A program made the translations under genes and the position numbers. Shown piece after piece: positions 24,001 to 33,496 of a stretch of DNA of 64,000 nt. The notes below the pieces were generated by a model that saw only the letters and a list, made by a program, of their open reading frames with translations, ran no database searches and was not told the origin of the DNA. This DNA is from Edaphochlamys debaryana (taxonomy: Eukaryota > Chlorophyta > Chlorophyceae > Chlamydomonadales). How positions within the stretch are numbered: the first letter of the stretch is position 1; the number at the start of each line of letters is the position of its first letter. The stretch covers positions 558,001-622,000 of the forward strand of contig JAEHOE010000042.1 in the NCBI GenBank assembly GCA_016858145.1, in the 5' to 3' direction.

Positions 24001-27000
24001 GCTGCGGTAGTTTGTGAGGGAAGCGCGGTGGCATTGGGGGCAGAGGCAAAGGCAGACAGCATGCCTGCAGAGGGAGCATGGTGGCGTGTGCGGTATTGCG
24101 ATTGCGGTGGAGGCTTGCGGCCGGCTTGGTGGGGAACGGTGTTGCGAGCTAGGGTGGTGGGGAGCGGCCAGCTCGGTCACGCCCCAGATGCCTGCGGCTT
24201 CTGCGGAGCTCGGACCTTCAGTGTAAACCCTGCGTGCCCCCCCACCCGGCACGGCGAGGCGTGGGTTGTAGCTAACGCAACGAGGGCCCCGGGGTGACGG
24301 ACGCCGACGGATCACGGGGTGAGCAGCGGAGCCAGAGGGGCCATGCCGTCCTTCTCATCGTCCCCTTCACCCCACCCCCGCGTGCCATCGCGCTGCACTG
24401 CGCTTTGCTTCACCCCGCTCCCCCCCCCTCGCCTCGCCCTTTCATGCCTGCGCCCCACTCCGCCGCTGACCCCGGCTTTCGCTCACTCGCTCTACGCCAC
24501 AACCAAGCGCTTCGCTTCGTTGATGTCTTCTAACCCCGGCTTTCGCTGCGCGCATGCCGGAGCCTCGCTTGCCGTCACGCTGTGGCTCGCGGCACGCGAA
24601 CACGGTGTGCCAAAGCAAGCCCCTGGACACCCGCACGCCGTGTTGTGGGTGACTGCGTGAGCAGCGGCAGCCGGTGGGGAAACGGTGCCCGTGCGCTCGC
24701 GGGCAACCCCCACCCCCCGCCTTTGGTTCGTTCGCGCCCCCTGGCGAGGCATGGCCGCTTCCTTTCATGCTGCCGACCCCCTTCCGCCGAGGGATGTCGC
24801 CCCAGCTGTCACCGCGAGCATGCCGCCAGCCTCGCGGCACGCAACGCGGTTGGCATCTCCCCCCCCGTGCCCCGACATGTCCGACGCAAATCGACAGGCG
24901 CCCAGCCTTGGTGATTCAAAGTTGTTCCTTGCAAGCGCTCGTTCTCGCGGCGCGGCGCCGGTGTCCGAGCCCTAGTTTGACCGCGCGCGAGCATCGCAGC
25001 ATGTCCCTCAGTCGCGAGGTCAACGCATCTCGCGTGACCTTCTCGGTTATGGTGCATCACATCAGGTATCACCATACGCCCGGCACGCGGCAGGGCACCG
25101 CGAGCACGAGCGAGATGGCCTCCAGGCAAGCTCTCTCGCGATACCCCGCGCACCAAGCCGTGGCATCGCCAATGTCTTTGCTCTCGCAACGGGAAAAGCG
25201 GGAAAGGAGGGCCTTTGTCTTGCCCATGTTGCTGTACGGCAATTCTGTGCCCCGGCGGCGTCAAAGAGCTGGGTGCCGCTTGAACCCGCCCTCTCGCAGG
25301 CCGCTCCGTTCTGCACCCACGCAGCGAAAATGCCGTCCAACAAGTCCTTCAAGATTAAGCAGAAGCTGGCCAAGAAGGCCAAGCAGAACCGGCCCATTCC
25401 TCACTGGATCCGCTTCCGGACGGACAACACCATCCGCTACAACGCTAAGCGCCGCCACTGGCGCCGCACCAAGCTGGGCCTGTAAACGGGGGCTTCGACC
25501 TGGAGTGATGAGCATGGGCGTCGCTTGAAGCGATGTGGATGGCCTTCGCCTAGTTGTAAGTCTATGAGCGACTACTTTGTCCCTGAGTCTATCCCTAACA
25601 CGCCAGCTGCACGCCCGGAGACCCGCGGCCGCCAGCCGCAGCCGCCCCCGTGCCAAACGCGCGGCTGGCCAGCCTAGCGCTCGGAGCCCCCCCCAGCCCA
25701 GCTCGGACTTCGCCCCAGCTCTGGCGCGCTCGCGCCAGCCTTGGACCTCGGAGGACGGCGCTACCCCTAGCCTAGCCTGGCGCAACCTGGGGCCCACGGG
25801 GGGGTGGCAGTACCCCCCCCAGCCCTGGGGCACTTCGGAGCTGGCGCACGCTCGGGGCCGCGCCGCCAGGGGCTGTCGCGGGCTACGGAGCGTCGCGGCT
25901 GGACGCTTGCGGGCTCAGAGCCCGCGAGCGACCAGCCGCTGTGGGGTTTGAAGCCGGGGTCTTCGTTTTGGGTCAGCGCCGGTCAGTCGGCCCAGGCTCG
26001 ACAGGCCGCCTGAGCCCAGCCTAGCGCGTCGGACGCGGCAGCGCAGCGCACGGACCCTATGGTATGGGCCCGACAGAATCACGAGCCAGCCGGGTCGAGT
26101 TGCCCCAGTCAGCCCCAGCTGCACGTAGCCCAGTACGCACTGTCTGGTACCCAGTTAGCCCATCCAGGTGTTTCCTTATCGCGGCCAGCGCGTTAGCCCA
26201 GTTTTGCCCAGCCCAGTTTTACCCAGCCCCAGCCGGCCCGCAGCTGTTCCCCAGCCCCAGCTCTAACGCTAACGCCCCGCCCCGTTTCCAGTTCCATGTC
26301 TCCTTCCCCCCGCATTCGAGCACAGCGCCAGGACGGAGCGGGAGCTTGCTAACGCGGAGCGCACTACACTACCCGGAGGCGCATCAGCAGCAGCGGCGAA
26401 TCCCGAATCCCGCGGAGTTGTTTAGGCCACCCCGCACTTGCCTGTGCGGCCAGGCCGTCGATGGTCAGGTGCTCGAAGAGGTAGTTGGACGGCGTGATGG
26501 AGTCGACGGCGGTGAGCACCATGCGGACGCAGGGCTTGAGGATCTGGTGCTTGCGGATGTTGGCCACGCGCAGGGAGAGGCACCAGTTGCCGCTGGGGTG
26601 GCGGTTGCAAACCATGACGGAGCTAAACCTACGGAGCGCGGGATGCGGGTGAGGGGGGGGGGTTGTGTGGGTGTGGGGGGATGGGCGGTGGGATGGCTGA
26701 GTTGGGAGTGGGTTTTGTGTCGGTAAGGAGGGCTTCGCGGTTTTGCCGGGGCGAGCTGGCATGGCGTTAGGTTGGGGATGCATGGTGTTGGTTCGGAGGA
26801 CGTTTCGCAGGGTCGCACGCGCGGGTGTCGGGGCAGTGCCGGGGGCTGTGCTGTGTGAGGGAGCAGAGGTGGATGCTTTGTCGGTTGGAAATTGCAAAAC
26901 TTTCTGTGTGAGGGCTGGCAAGTGCGGATACGGGAGAGACTGACGGCGCCGAAGGAGGTTGGACCTGAGATTCGGCCCGCGTGGGGAGCTCTGGGGGAGA

Positions 27001-30000
27001 AGATGCAGTGACTTTGCGGGGCGAGCGCGGGCCGCTTGATGTGTGGTTGTGGCTGTGCGGTGCGGCGGCATTGAAGTAAAATGCGCCAGCTTGATTGGCC
27101 GGCTCCCAGAGACCCCTTAAGTGTGGCCAACAGGCTGGGGAGGACTCGGTAATACCACGCAACGATTTGTGATCGTTGATAGCATCCTCTGTTCCCAGCC
27201 CCACCGTGTCAGCCGCCGGCTTTGGTGAGCCGCGAAGCTGCAGCCCTGACAGCCTGTGTGCTGCACAGCCGCCTCAGACCGTGCCCCCACTGCATGTTGC
27301 TTCAGTGCCATCCCGTGGCCTCGGCGCAGCTGCCGTTGCCATGCACCCCTCAGGGTTGCCCCGTTGTCGATAATAACCCCTCAGGGTAGACCCCGTGCTG
27401 CCCGACCCCAGCTGTCGCTCGTTCTCTTTCCTCGCATGCCGCTGCTCCCCTCGACACGGCTCCTCAGCCCGGTCCAGCCCAGCACTGCCGAGCGCATTTG
27501 CTTTAGCCCGAGCCCACCCGACGTTTACTTCGCTACTCCCTGCTTGGCTGGGCTGGCCCAGGTCCCGTGCCGCCCGGCCCCCACCTGATGGTGGTGGCCC
27601 GCTGCCCTCTGTCCCGTCGTGCCGCCTAAGCTCCGGTCCAGGCCATGCCCCGAGTGCCCCCTATGTTTTGCTTCAGCCCGGGCCCCCACTTGATGGTGGT
27701 GGCGCGCTTGAATGGCCGTGCCCCCACTGCATGCTTTGCTATGTGCCCCCTGACTAGGCTGGCCCCGTGGCCCGTGACCCGCCCCGCCCCCACCTGATGG
27801 TGGTGGCGCGCCTAAGCCCGGTCCAGGCCGTGCCCAGCCTAACCCTGCCCCCCGTGTTTGCTTCGGCCCGGCCCCCACCTGATGGTGGTGGCGCGCTTGA
27901 AGGGCGCCGAGAAGCGCGCGAACACGAGGCCGAGCATGATGAAGTTGACCAGGGAGGAGGCAATGACCTGCGGGGGTTAGGAGGGTGAGGGGGCGGGGGA
28001 GCGGGGATCTACAAGGAAACAATCCGCCTGCACCGCCCTACGCGTTGCAAGACACTACCACACACACCCCTTGCGCACAAGCGCCCCACGGCCCGCTAGG
28101 TCTCCCCCATCCGCCTCGCCTGCAGCAGGACGGTGAGGCCTGTCACCTACACCCTACGCGGACGTGCCGCTCCCTCCAAACTCCCACCCCGCCACTTCCA
28201 CCCACCCCCACCCCCACCCCCTCGCCTGCAGCATGATGGTCAGGTTGGTGAAGATGCACTCGGGGTTGGGGTGGATCTGGTCGAAGCCCAGCGTGGAGGC
28301 CGTGCGGGAGCTCATCCACAGCGCGTGCGCGAACTTGCCGTCCATACCGATGATGCACTTGTCGGACTGGGGGTGGGGGAGGCGGGGGGCACGGAAAGAG
28401 GGGTCACAGGCTGTCACAGGGGTGGTGAAAGCTACTAATTGGAGGCTACGCTGTGGAGGTTGAAACAAGGGAAAGCTTATGGCGCCCATGCCGATGATGG
28501 GGTTGGGGGGGCAGAGCACAGGGTGCGCACGGGTGCCTGAGGCGGGTGCCATGGAGGTGCAAGTGGCGCCCATGCTGCTACGAGGGAGGAGCGCGTGATG
28601 TGGGCTGGGACCGGTGACGAAAGGGCCTCACGCCCGGGGACCGGGTCAAGCCGGCGTGTGGACGCTGTTGTCCGCGGGCTGCAAGACAGACAGCCCATGC
28701 GGGCCCTGGCTGCTCGCTTGCGCTGCGCCGGCACGTCCCTGCCCCTGCCTGGCTGTCGTCTTGCCGCCCAGCCCAGCCACCCCGCGACGCTGGCCCTTCC
28801 TTCCGTGGCATTGGCCCGCACAACCCGACCGGGCCGTCGCCAGTCGCGGCCGGTGCGAAGTTCGAGGCCAGCCATTAGCCGCGGCTGCGCTCCTGCCCTT
28901 GCCCTCGCCCTGGCCCTGGCCCTGGCGTGTGGCCCAGGCTGCCCAAGCCAAGCCACGCACCACACGGGTGGCTCTGCCTTGCTGCCTTGCTGCCGCCGCG
29001 CCGCTGCGCCCTGACGCGTGCAGGGGTGGGGTGGTGCCGCTGCAGGCGGCCATGCCTCGCGCCCTGTCTTGGGCCGTGGGCCCAGGCTGCCGGCTGCGGG
29101 GCACCGCTAGCAGCAGCGGCCCGCCGGGTGACGCTGCACTGCCTCGCCGTTGCCCCGCGGCGCCCTGGAACCGGGCCTTGCCGCGCCCTGGATTCAGGCC
29201 TTCCTCCCGACCTCAACGAAGGGCGCCGCGCCGTGCCGTGACCCGGCAGGCCACAAGCCCGGCGCGACACGGCAGCAGCGCAGCGGGGCGCGGTCCGCCA
29301 CCGTCACCCGCCGCCGGCCACACCCGCCCCCGGAGGCGCTGCGGCGTTGACTGCTCTGCTGGGCCTGCCAACCTGCGCCGGCCGCAGCTGCCTGGAGCCT
29401 GGACGTGGAAGGCCCGGCAGAGTTCGATGCCCCGGCCCCGGCAACATCCGCGGTTGCGGTCCGAAGAGTCTGGCTGCGGCCGTGGTGGCGGTGGCGGTCC
29501 AAAGAGCCTGGCTGGGGCTGCGGCGGCGGCGGCGGCCACCAGCAACGTGGCAACACCCGCTCCGCCGCCTGAGGAGCCAAGCGGCTGCGGTGGCGGTCCA
29601 GGCAATGCCGATGAGCCACGCCTGAGAGACCCTGCCGCAGCCGTAGGCCCCAGCCCCCGCGGCCGACCGTGGCGGCCAGATGCAAGCGGCCGAGTGCCCG
29701 GAGGCACGGCAGTTCCGCCGCCAGGCCTTGGACCCGACCCAAGGAGCCCAAAAGCTGCGGCAATTCCGTAGCCGTGCCGCGCCTCCTGGCTGCGCCCTCC
29801 AGCCCTGCCCCGGCCGCCGCGCTTGGCCGCGGGTAGCCGCGGCTGGGTGGGCCGCAGGCCCCCCCGCGGCAGCGCTGGCTGCACGGTGCAGAGCCGTGCT
29901 CGCCTGACAGGTAGAGCCCCCGCCTGTGTGGTGCATCGGCGGCGGGGCCGGGATGCGGCAGCTGCGGGATGGCTTCCCGGCTGACGCGGGTAGGACTCAT

Positions 30001-31253
30001 GGCAGCCCTCCGGCTGGTGCCCGCAGGCGCCAAGCAGGCTGTGCGGTGTCGACGCGTCCTGCAGGGTCGGCTCGGCCGTGCGGGGCCTGCACTGGGCTGA
30101 GGCCTACGGGGCGGCAGCGCAGGCCGCAGGGGCGGGGAGCCACGGGCCCATGGCGGCTCCATCGCCGTGCGCTGCTGCCCCTTAGGCCTCACTCAGCCCA
30201 GTGTAGGCCCAGCACGGTCGAGGCCGACCCTGCAGGACGCGTCGACGCCAACGGCCCGTGGTGGTAGGGCCGGAGGTGCAGCTCTCCAGCCAGGAAGACC
30301 GCAGGTTCAACCGCCAGGGGCCACAGACGGCAGAACCCGCCAGCGCTAGTCAGTTGCTGCGACTGAGGAGACCTCTGGCGCCGCGGCCAGGGGGCCAGAC
30401 GTCAGGCTTCCACAGCTTGACCCGCGGCTCTTGCACGGCTAGACGCCTCAGTCGAAGCCAGGTGCTGAGGCTGCTGGATGGTCGGTGTAGCAGCGCGCTT
30501 CCAGGGGTACAGAGCGCCCCTGCTTGCCACCAAGAGGCCAGCCGCGGGCCGTGTCGGTCCTCCCAAGCGCCCTCCAAGTCAATGGCGCTGGATTGCTCTC
30601 CGCGTGCAAGTGACGAGGGGACGTCCCATCCCCTCCGTGCTGTGACCGTTCCCTTGGTCCAGCGCCAGTAAGCCGCTCTGGGCTGAGGGGCTGCAGGAGA
30701 GGCCGTGCGTTGCCCAACCCACCACAACCCAACGGCCCTCACCCCCCAACCCCGGCCTCCACCCCACCCAGCTTCGTCACCCTCCCCCGCTGACCATGGC
30801 ATAGAAAATTAGCGCGAAGACCAGGAACTCGATGACGTAGGTGAAGAAGAAGATAAAGATGAAGCGCGGCCAGGGCAGGTTCAGCAGGGTATGGAAGGGG
30901 TCCTGCGCGCAGGTGGGGCCCGGCCGGGCCGGGGGAGCTAAGACCCAGGAGCTCCGCACCAGATCGCAGTGCGCTTGTCTGCGAATCCGCCCGGCAGCGC
31001 AACTGGCAGCAATCGGAGTCCCATGTCGATGGCGCACCTGCCAATAGTGCGAGAACTTGTTGAGCCCGAAGCGCTGAATCCCGCTGAAGTACGGGGCGGA
31101 CCGATTAAGCAGGGATGGCGTCTTCCAGCGTGGAAGAGAAGGCCAGTGCATCCTCCCCAGGCTCCGCCTCGCGCCGCTGATCAGGCTTTGGTGACCATCC
31201 GATCGTTCCTCTCCTCTAGACATTCGCATAAAGCGATCGGTTGAGGTTGACAT
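21024..31253 (-). CDS. Inward-rectifier (Kir/KirBac-like) potassium channel, 9 exons
   Basis: Exons on the minus strand are 31253-31038, 30902-30795, 28366-28226, 27967-27879, 26628-26442, 23832-23725, 23228-23151, 22439-22335 and 21713-21024, giving about 573 aa. Domain order: basic N-terminus; slide helix [16 protein letters not shown]1 ([20 protein letters not shown]); pore helix and filter [13 protein letters not shown]2 ([15 protein letters not shown]) followed by [10 protein letters not shown]; then the immunoglobulin-like cytoplasmic domain ([64 protein letters not shown]). The last ~200 residues are Gly/Ala/Pro-rich. The filter is TLGFD where Kir channels have TIGYG or TVGYG. Asn occupies the TM2 'rectification controller' position. 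Introns after exons 3 and 5 need GC donors (CAG^GCGAGG, CAG^GCAAGT). A tetrameric plasma- or organelle-membrane K+ channel is expected, but conduction with this filter is uncertain. Confidence 0.88.
23033..23175 (-). repeat. Duplicated 3' end of K+ channel exon 7 with splice donor
   Basis: The true exon end (AYNTNE^GTGCGAG, exon low boundary 23151) has a copy ~115 bases into the intron. There cgcacctcgttggtgtcgta (from 23033 on +) matches the true cgcacctcgttggtgttgta. The copied donor is intact. Confidence 0.7.
23655..23745 (-). repeat. Diverged copy of K+ channel exon 6 end
   Basis: cctccatcctgcgtgtctcc (around 23661) resembles the true exon end cctccatcatgcgtgtgtcc (from 23725). It is weaker than the other cases and sits in a C-rich tract, so chance cannot be excluded. 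Confidence 0.4.
25330..25485 (+). CDS. RPL39: 60S ribosomal protein eL39, nested in a K+ channel intron
   Basis: The 51-residue product is full length for the eL39 family and is highly conserved: it begins [20 protein letters not shown] and contains [20 protein letters not shown] and RRHWRRTK. eL39 lines the exit end of the peptide tunnel of the large ribosomal subunit. The ORF is uninterrupted. A possible 5' UTR acceptor (cacccacgcag) sits 9 nt before the ATG. A TGTAA poly(A) signal lies 70 nt after the stop. The gene is on the + strand inside a 2.6-kb intron of the minus-strand K+ channel gene. No 3' A-tract or target-site duplication is visible, so a retrocopy origin is not shown. The intact frame argues for a working gene. 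Confidence 0.93.
   Translation: MPSNKSFKIKQKLAKKAKQNRPIPHWIRFRTDNTIRYNAKRRHWRRTKLGL
25555..25559 (+). terminator. Polyadenylation signal of RPL39 (TGTAA)
   Basis: TGTAA lies 70 nt beyond the eL39 stop codon. A very short 3' UTR fits a highly expressed ribosomal protein gene. Confidence 0.65.
27470..27905 (-). repeat. ~100-bp tandem array built on K+ channel exon 4 end and splice donor
   Basis: On +, the exon boundary word ccccacctgatggtggtggc occurs at the true donor (about 27873-27893) and again at about 27578-27597 and 27785-27805; a copy with ctt for cct lies at about 27683. The flanking sequence (cggtccaggcc..., tgcttcagcccgg...) is repeated as well, so whole ~100-bp units were copied. 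On the minus strand each copy encodes KRATT and, except the ctt variant, carries an intact AG^GT donor. Confidence 0.85.
28110..28245 (-). repeat. Duplicated K+ channel exon 3 end with GC splice donor
   Basis: ctcgcctgcagcatgatggt (true boundary, from 28221) is echoed by ctcgcctgcagcaggacggt (from about 28115). Both carry the same non-canonical GC donor (CAG^GCGAG on the minus strand). Confidence 0.75.
28367..30794 (-). other. 2.4-kb intron 2 of the K+ channel gene
   Basis: The intron lies between TM1 and pore exons. It is G+C-rich with Ala/Arg/Pro-biased open frames on both strands, including a 385-codon frame on + that shows no domain and is judged spurious. It contains short related words (aagagcctggctg and variants near 29465-29515) and the long inverted repeat at 30045-30249. 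Confidence 0.6.
30045..30249 (-). ncRNA. Candidate long hairpin RNA (miRNA/siRNA precursor-like)
   Basis: Arms 30045-30120 and about 30171-30249 are reverse complements with only a handful of mismatches. The outer 26 nt (tgtcgacgcgtcctgcaggg... with its partner) have one mismatch. The next ~30 (cactgggctga core) have three, and the inner ~21 (ggcctacggggcggcagcgc) have two. The ~50-nt loop itself folds on ggagcc/ggctcc. It sits in an intron, so it would be transcribed with the channel pre-mRNA. No small-RNA evidence is available; a decaying inverted-repeat element is the alternative. Confidence 0.5.
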
Positions 31254-32588
31254 TTGGAGCAGAACGTCAACTCCAAATTGCTACACCCTAGCGGCGAGTC
31301 GCTTAGGGCGACATCAAGCGGCGATACTGCAAGTTGCAATGGCAATGGCAAATGAAGTCCAGCCGACGTGCTCGCGGCAAGGCAATGTGTAGGCCCGTGT
31401 GCGCGACCCCGAGCTTTCCCCCCTCACCGCCAACCCAAATCGGCCGCCAACCCATCTCACCGTCTCGTCAGTCACATTCTCTCCCTCCTGCTCTGCAACC
31501 GAGAAACCCGCCCCTGCTCGCGCTCTTACGCCAGCCATCCGCCGGTCGGTCAGCTGGACCCACCGTCTGCCCACCGCACGTGGCTTCCATACGGCTTCCG
31601 GCCGGCTCGGTCCCACAAGCACACGCTCCAGCCTCCCGGTGTCTTGGTGACCCCGCTTTAACTGGATGCCTCAGCCGCCCCCAGTACGAGTGCACCTCGC
31701 ACCTGCCTCACCTTCAAGCTATACGCCGCTCCAGCATAGGGCTTCAGCCAGAAGGGAGGCGCAAGCTAGAGGCAGGAGCTCAGGGGCGGCCGAAGGGGTT
31801 GCAATAGGGTGAAGACACGCGCCCCACAAATGCCACAATGCCTGCATTTCTACCAGTATATCAGCAGATGGGTAGTTGGATGCCTGGGCACGCTCCTCTG
31901 CAGTGCCCGTTGTGCACTTGGTGAAAAAGTCATCTGTGGACTGAACTTCTGGACCCGCATTTTGCGCCTTCCTTCGTGGCTTCCTTCGCATTCAGCTCTG
32001 ACTGCATGCGCTGAGGCCACACTAGAGGAGACTCGAGAGTTGGGGCCAAAGTGGCGGCGTGGCCTACATGAGTTCCTCTTGACACACCGCCCTACTGCCC
32101 GCAGCCCACACGCACTTGGTCGTCCGCCCCAGGCCTAATGACACGCCATTCCGAGGACCACGCTACCACGTCCGACTCTCCTCAACTTTGCTTCAAGCCA
32201 ACGGGCACTACACGCACAAGCACAGCCCATGTGGCCAGCGCTAACTCGGTGAACTGCTAGCCCGCAATCCGAAATCGTACGCCGCATTCGGCAAACGGGC
32301 CATGAAGCTGACGTTCTTCATTGCGGTCAACACATGCCAAACCGGCTCCGACTAATAGAGTGAAAGCCTCGTTATACTCAACGTATACTCAACAGTGACC
32401 ACGGGGATGTTGAGCTTTCCCGGAAATACTATCTCAGAGCAGTCCCCTCGGGTGTCGTCAGGAATTTGACCGCAAACCCTGACACGCCGGACCTAACTCA
32501 GCTGCAATCTGACACACCGGACGACACACCGGACATACCACGTTTGGATGCCCTCTGTAAACTAGGCTCCAAACCCTGACACAACACA

Positions 32589-33047
32589 TCAGCCCGGCAG
32601 GAACTTGCCCTGGACGTATGAGGCAAGAGACAAATAGCTTCCAAATCTCCCTCTGTACGCACATGGCTCCTGCAACAACTCCCAGGACCTCTTTACACTA
32701 GATCCGGGCTCACGCACCGACAACCCTTGGGCGCACCGCATAAAACACGTATCCTGCCCTGCTTCATCGCCCCGGCTCACGGCCACGGCGTACGGTACTT
32801 CAGTGTCGGGCATGGATTTCTCTGGGGCGTCCACGCTTGCTAAATAGCTGCTAGCCCTACTGTTGCCGCCGTACGCTGCCGTAAGCGCATAGCATGCTCG
32901 CTTGCCTTGCGCACCCACAGCAGCGCAGGCGGGCAACGGTAGCAACGCTAGCAACACCAGGAACAATGATATAATCGCCAACGTCCGAATACCTCCATGA
33001 CAACCCTCCTCGCCGGGGGGACACATCTCCCCCAGCCAACAGCGCAT
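32589..33047 (-). CDS. Possible small secreted Cys-containing protein
   Basis: An uninterrupted 152-codon frame starts with a real ATG. It has ~22 hydrophilic residues and then a strong hydrophobic core (LAIISLFLVLLALLPLPACA) typical of a signal peptide or anchor; the rest has scattered Cys residues. I recognise no family. It could equally be a chance frame in the 3' UTR of the upstream LRR gene, because a minus-strand TGTAA lies inside it. Confidence 0.3.
   Translation of the reverse strand: MRCWLGEMCPPGEEGCHGGIRTLAIISLFLVLLALLPLPACAAVGAQGKRACYALTAAYGGNSRASSYLASVDAPEKSMPDTEVPYAVAVSRGDEAGQDTCFMRCAQGLSVREPGSSVKRSWELLQEPCAYRGRFGSYLSLASYVQGKFLPG
32693..32697 (-). terminator. Candidate polyadenylation signal of the LRR gene
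   Basis: TGTAA on the minus strand, about 800 nt past the stop of the LRR membrane gene. It overlaps the doubtful small ORF, so at most one of these two readings is likely to be right. Confidence 0.3.
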
Positions 33048-33496
33048 GGTAACTCAGGAAGGCGAATGCCGCCCTTCCGGCTCGCGCACATCCGCCCTCC
33101 AGATGTCCAGATTATCATCAGCGTAACTGCCCAAGACGGGCCAGGCCTGCCGTTTCCGACCCTGTGTCATCTGTCCCCAAGTACCACATCTTCATCTTCG
33201 TTTCGCTCGCCACCCTCGCCTGCTGGCCTGCAGCCCACGTCTCCCAGAGCTGCTCTATCTCCTCCTGCCATCCCTGCAACCGCCCTTTGCGACCTCGCAA
33301 GTCACCACGCGGTCTCCATTCATCCTCACCGAAGCTTCGTCCTTCCGCGTACGTGTAGATTCCCCAGACACCTCCAGAGCTCTCCTCTAGACACCCCTCC
33401 TACCGCCCTCTGCCGCGCCGTCACTCCGCCTACACCAACCCCTCCGCATCCGTATAGACCGACCGCTTCTTCACGCCACTGCAGAAGACAACCCTA

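Larger units (their letters stand above)
23833..26441 (-). other. 2.6-kb intron 5 of the K+ channel gene, host of eL39
   Basis: The intron is bounded by a GC donor (CAG^GCAAGT on the minus strand at 26442/26441) and an acceptor ending gttcag at 23833. It carries the eL39 gene on the opposite strand (25330-25485). Elsewhere it holds C-rich low-complexity DNA, a short repeat (cccggctttcgct near 24472 and 24536) and an AGCCCAG/CCCAGTTTT-rich tract at 26190-26260. Confidence 0.7.
31254..33496. other. Intergenic region upstream of the K+ channel
   Basis: It contains the K+ channel promoter/5' UTR (minus strand, from 31254 upward) and the 3' UTR of the giant LRR gene (from 33496 downward). gacacaccggac-type words repeat at about 32478-32535. 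A minus-strand TGTAA lies at 32693-32697. Apart from the weak small ORF at 32589-33047, no gene is seen. Confidence 0.4.

Noticed and set aside
25330..25485. eL39 as a processed pseudogene
   Set aside because: The frame is intact and fully conserved, a close TGTAA signal exists and no A-tract or target-site duplication is visible; a retrocopy origin remains possible but unproven.
28614..29771. 385-codon open frame on + in the K+ channel intron
   Set aside because: It is Ala/Arg/Pro-biased with no domain, lies in GC-rich DNA where stops are rare, and equally long frames occur on the other strand.
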